A DNA stretch of 64,000 bases from Methylobacterium sp. B4. GTDB taxonomy: Bacteria; Pseudomonadota; Alphaproteobacteria; Rhizobiales; Beijerinckiaceae. The notes beneath the pieces are model-generated. The model did no database searches. It was not told the DNA's origin and saw only the letters and a list, made by a program, of their open reading frames with translations. Below, one piece after another: positions 61,674 to 64,000 of this stretch. The translations under genes and the position numbers were made by a program. Where the stretch lies: assembly GCF_003201865.1 (NCBI RefSeq), contig NZ_QJJJ01000002.1:1-64000 (forward strand), written 5' to 3'. Every line of letters begins with the position of its first letter. Within the stretch, counting starts at the first letter, position 1.

Positions 61674-64000
<2,327 letters not shown>

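Overview
The window is GC-rich, almost fully coding alphaproteobacterial chromosome from a serine-cycle methylotroph of the Methylobacterium/Methylorubrum extorquens type. The decisive evidence is one block carrying eight serine-cycle genes in the order sga-hprA-mtdA-fch-mtkA-mtkB-ppc-mclA, with a lanthanide-type methanol dehydrogenase gene (xoxF) nearby. From memory the proteins look nearly identical to those of M. extorquens AM1; I could not run an alignment. I see no transposase, phage gene, CRISPR array, tRNA or rRNA, so this reads as core chromosome.

Layout. 1-5.9 kb: the 5' part of xoxF, a NitT/TauT-type ABC transporter, a pterin carbinolamine dehydratase and a dienelactone-hydrolase-like enzyme. 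6.0-8.7 kb: a LysR regulator divergent from an old-yellow-enzyme reductase and a Rid-family protein. 8.8-19.6 kb: the serine cycle on the minus strand. Methylene-H4F enters through Fch/MtdA, and glycine, hydroxypyruvate, PEP, malate and malyl-CoA are handled by Sga, HprA, Ppc, MtkAB and MclA. 20.2-22.2 kb: a metallophosphoesterase/glycosyltransferase pair that I read as a phosphate-starvation lipid-remodelling (PlcP-Agt) operon, with a Pho-box-like site upstream. 22.3-26.3 kb: housekeeping genes (rnhB, a radical SAM protein, rpmG, panB).

26.7-30.3 kb: a four-gene periplasmic quinoprotein relay cluster (thioredoxin, CxxxCW rhodanese-like protein, SoxYZ-like carrier, zinc metallohydrolase). It is divergent from a TetR regulator, with a palindrome between them and a possible 16-codon leader ORF overlapping the metallohydrolase start. 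30.4-40.2 kb: a CobW-type metal GTPase, small membrane and secreted proteins, an O-antigen-ligase-like protein translationally coupled to a large hybrid histidine kinase, and a YcjX/YcjF pair. 40.4-45.8 kb: mostly minus-strand envelope and metabolism genes (lysA, lptM, eipA-like, cysQ-like).

46.0-52.7 kb: chpT (the phosphotransferase of the CckA-CtrA pathway) followed by a cheA-cheW-cheY-cheB-cheR operon with a hybrid CheA-REC and no receptor gene. 52.8-61.5 kb: pxpBC, uvsE, a hemolysin III-like protein, heme A synthase, a polysaccharide deacetylase divergent from a BcsL/CelD-type acetyltransferase, and small lipoproteins. The window ends inside metH (3' part present), which regenerates methionine from methyl-H4F.

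All functions are from reading translated sequence and recalled family knowledge; no database search was run.
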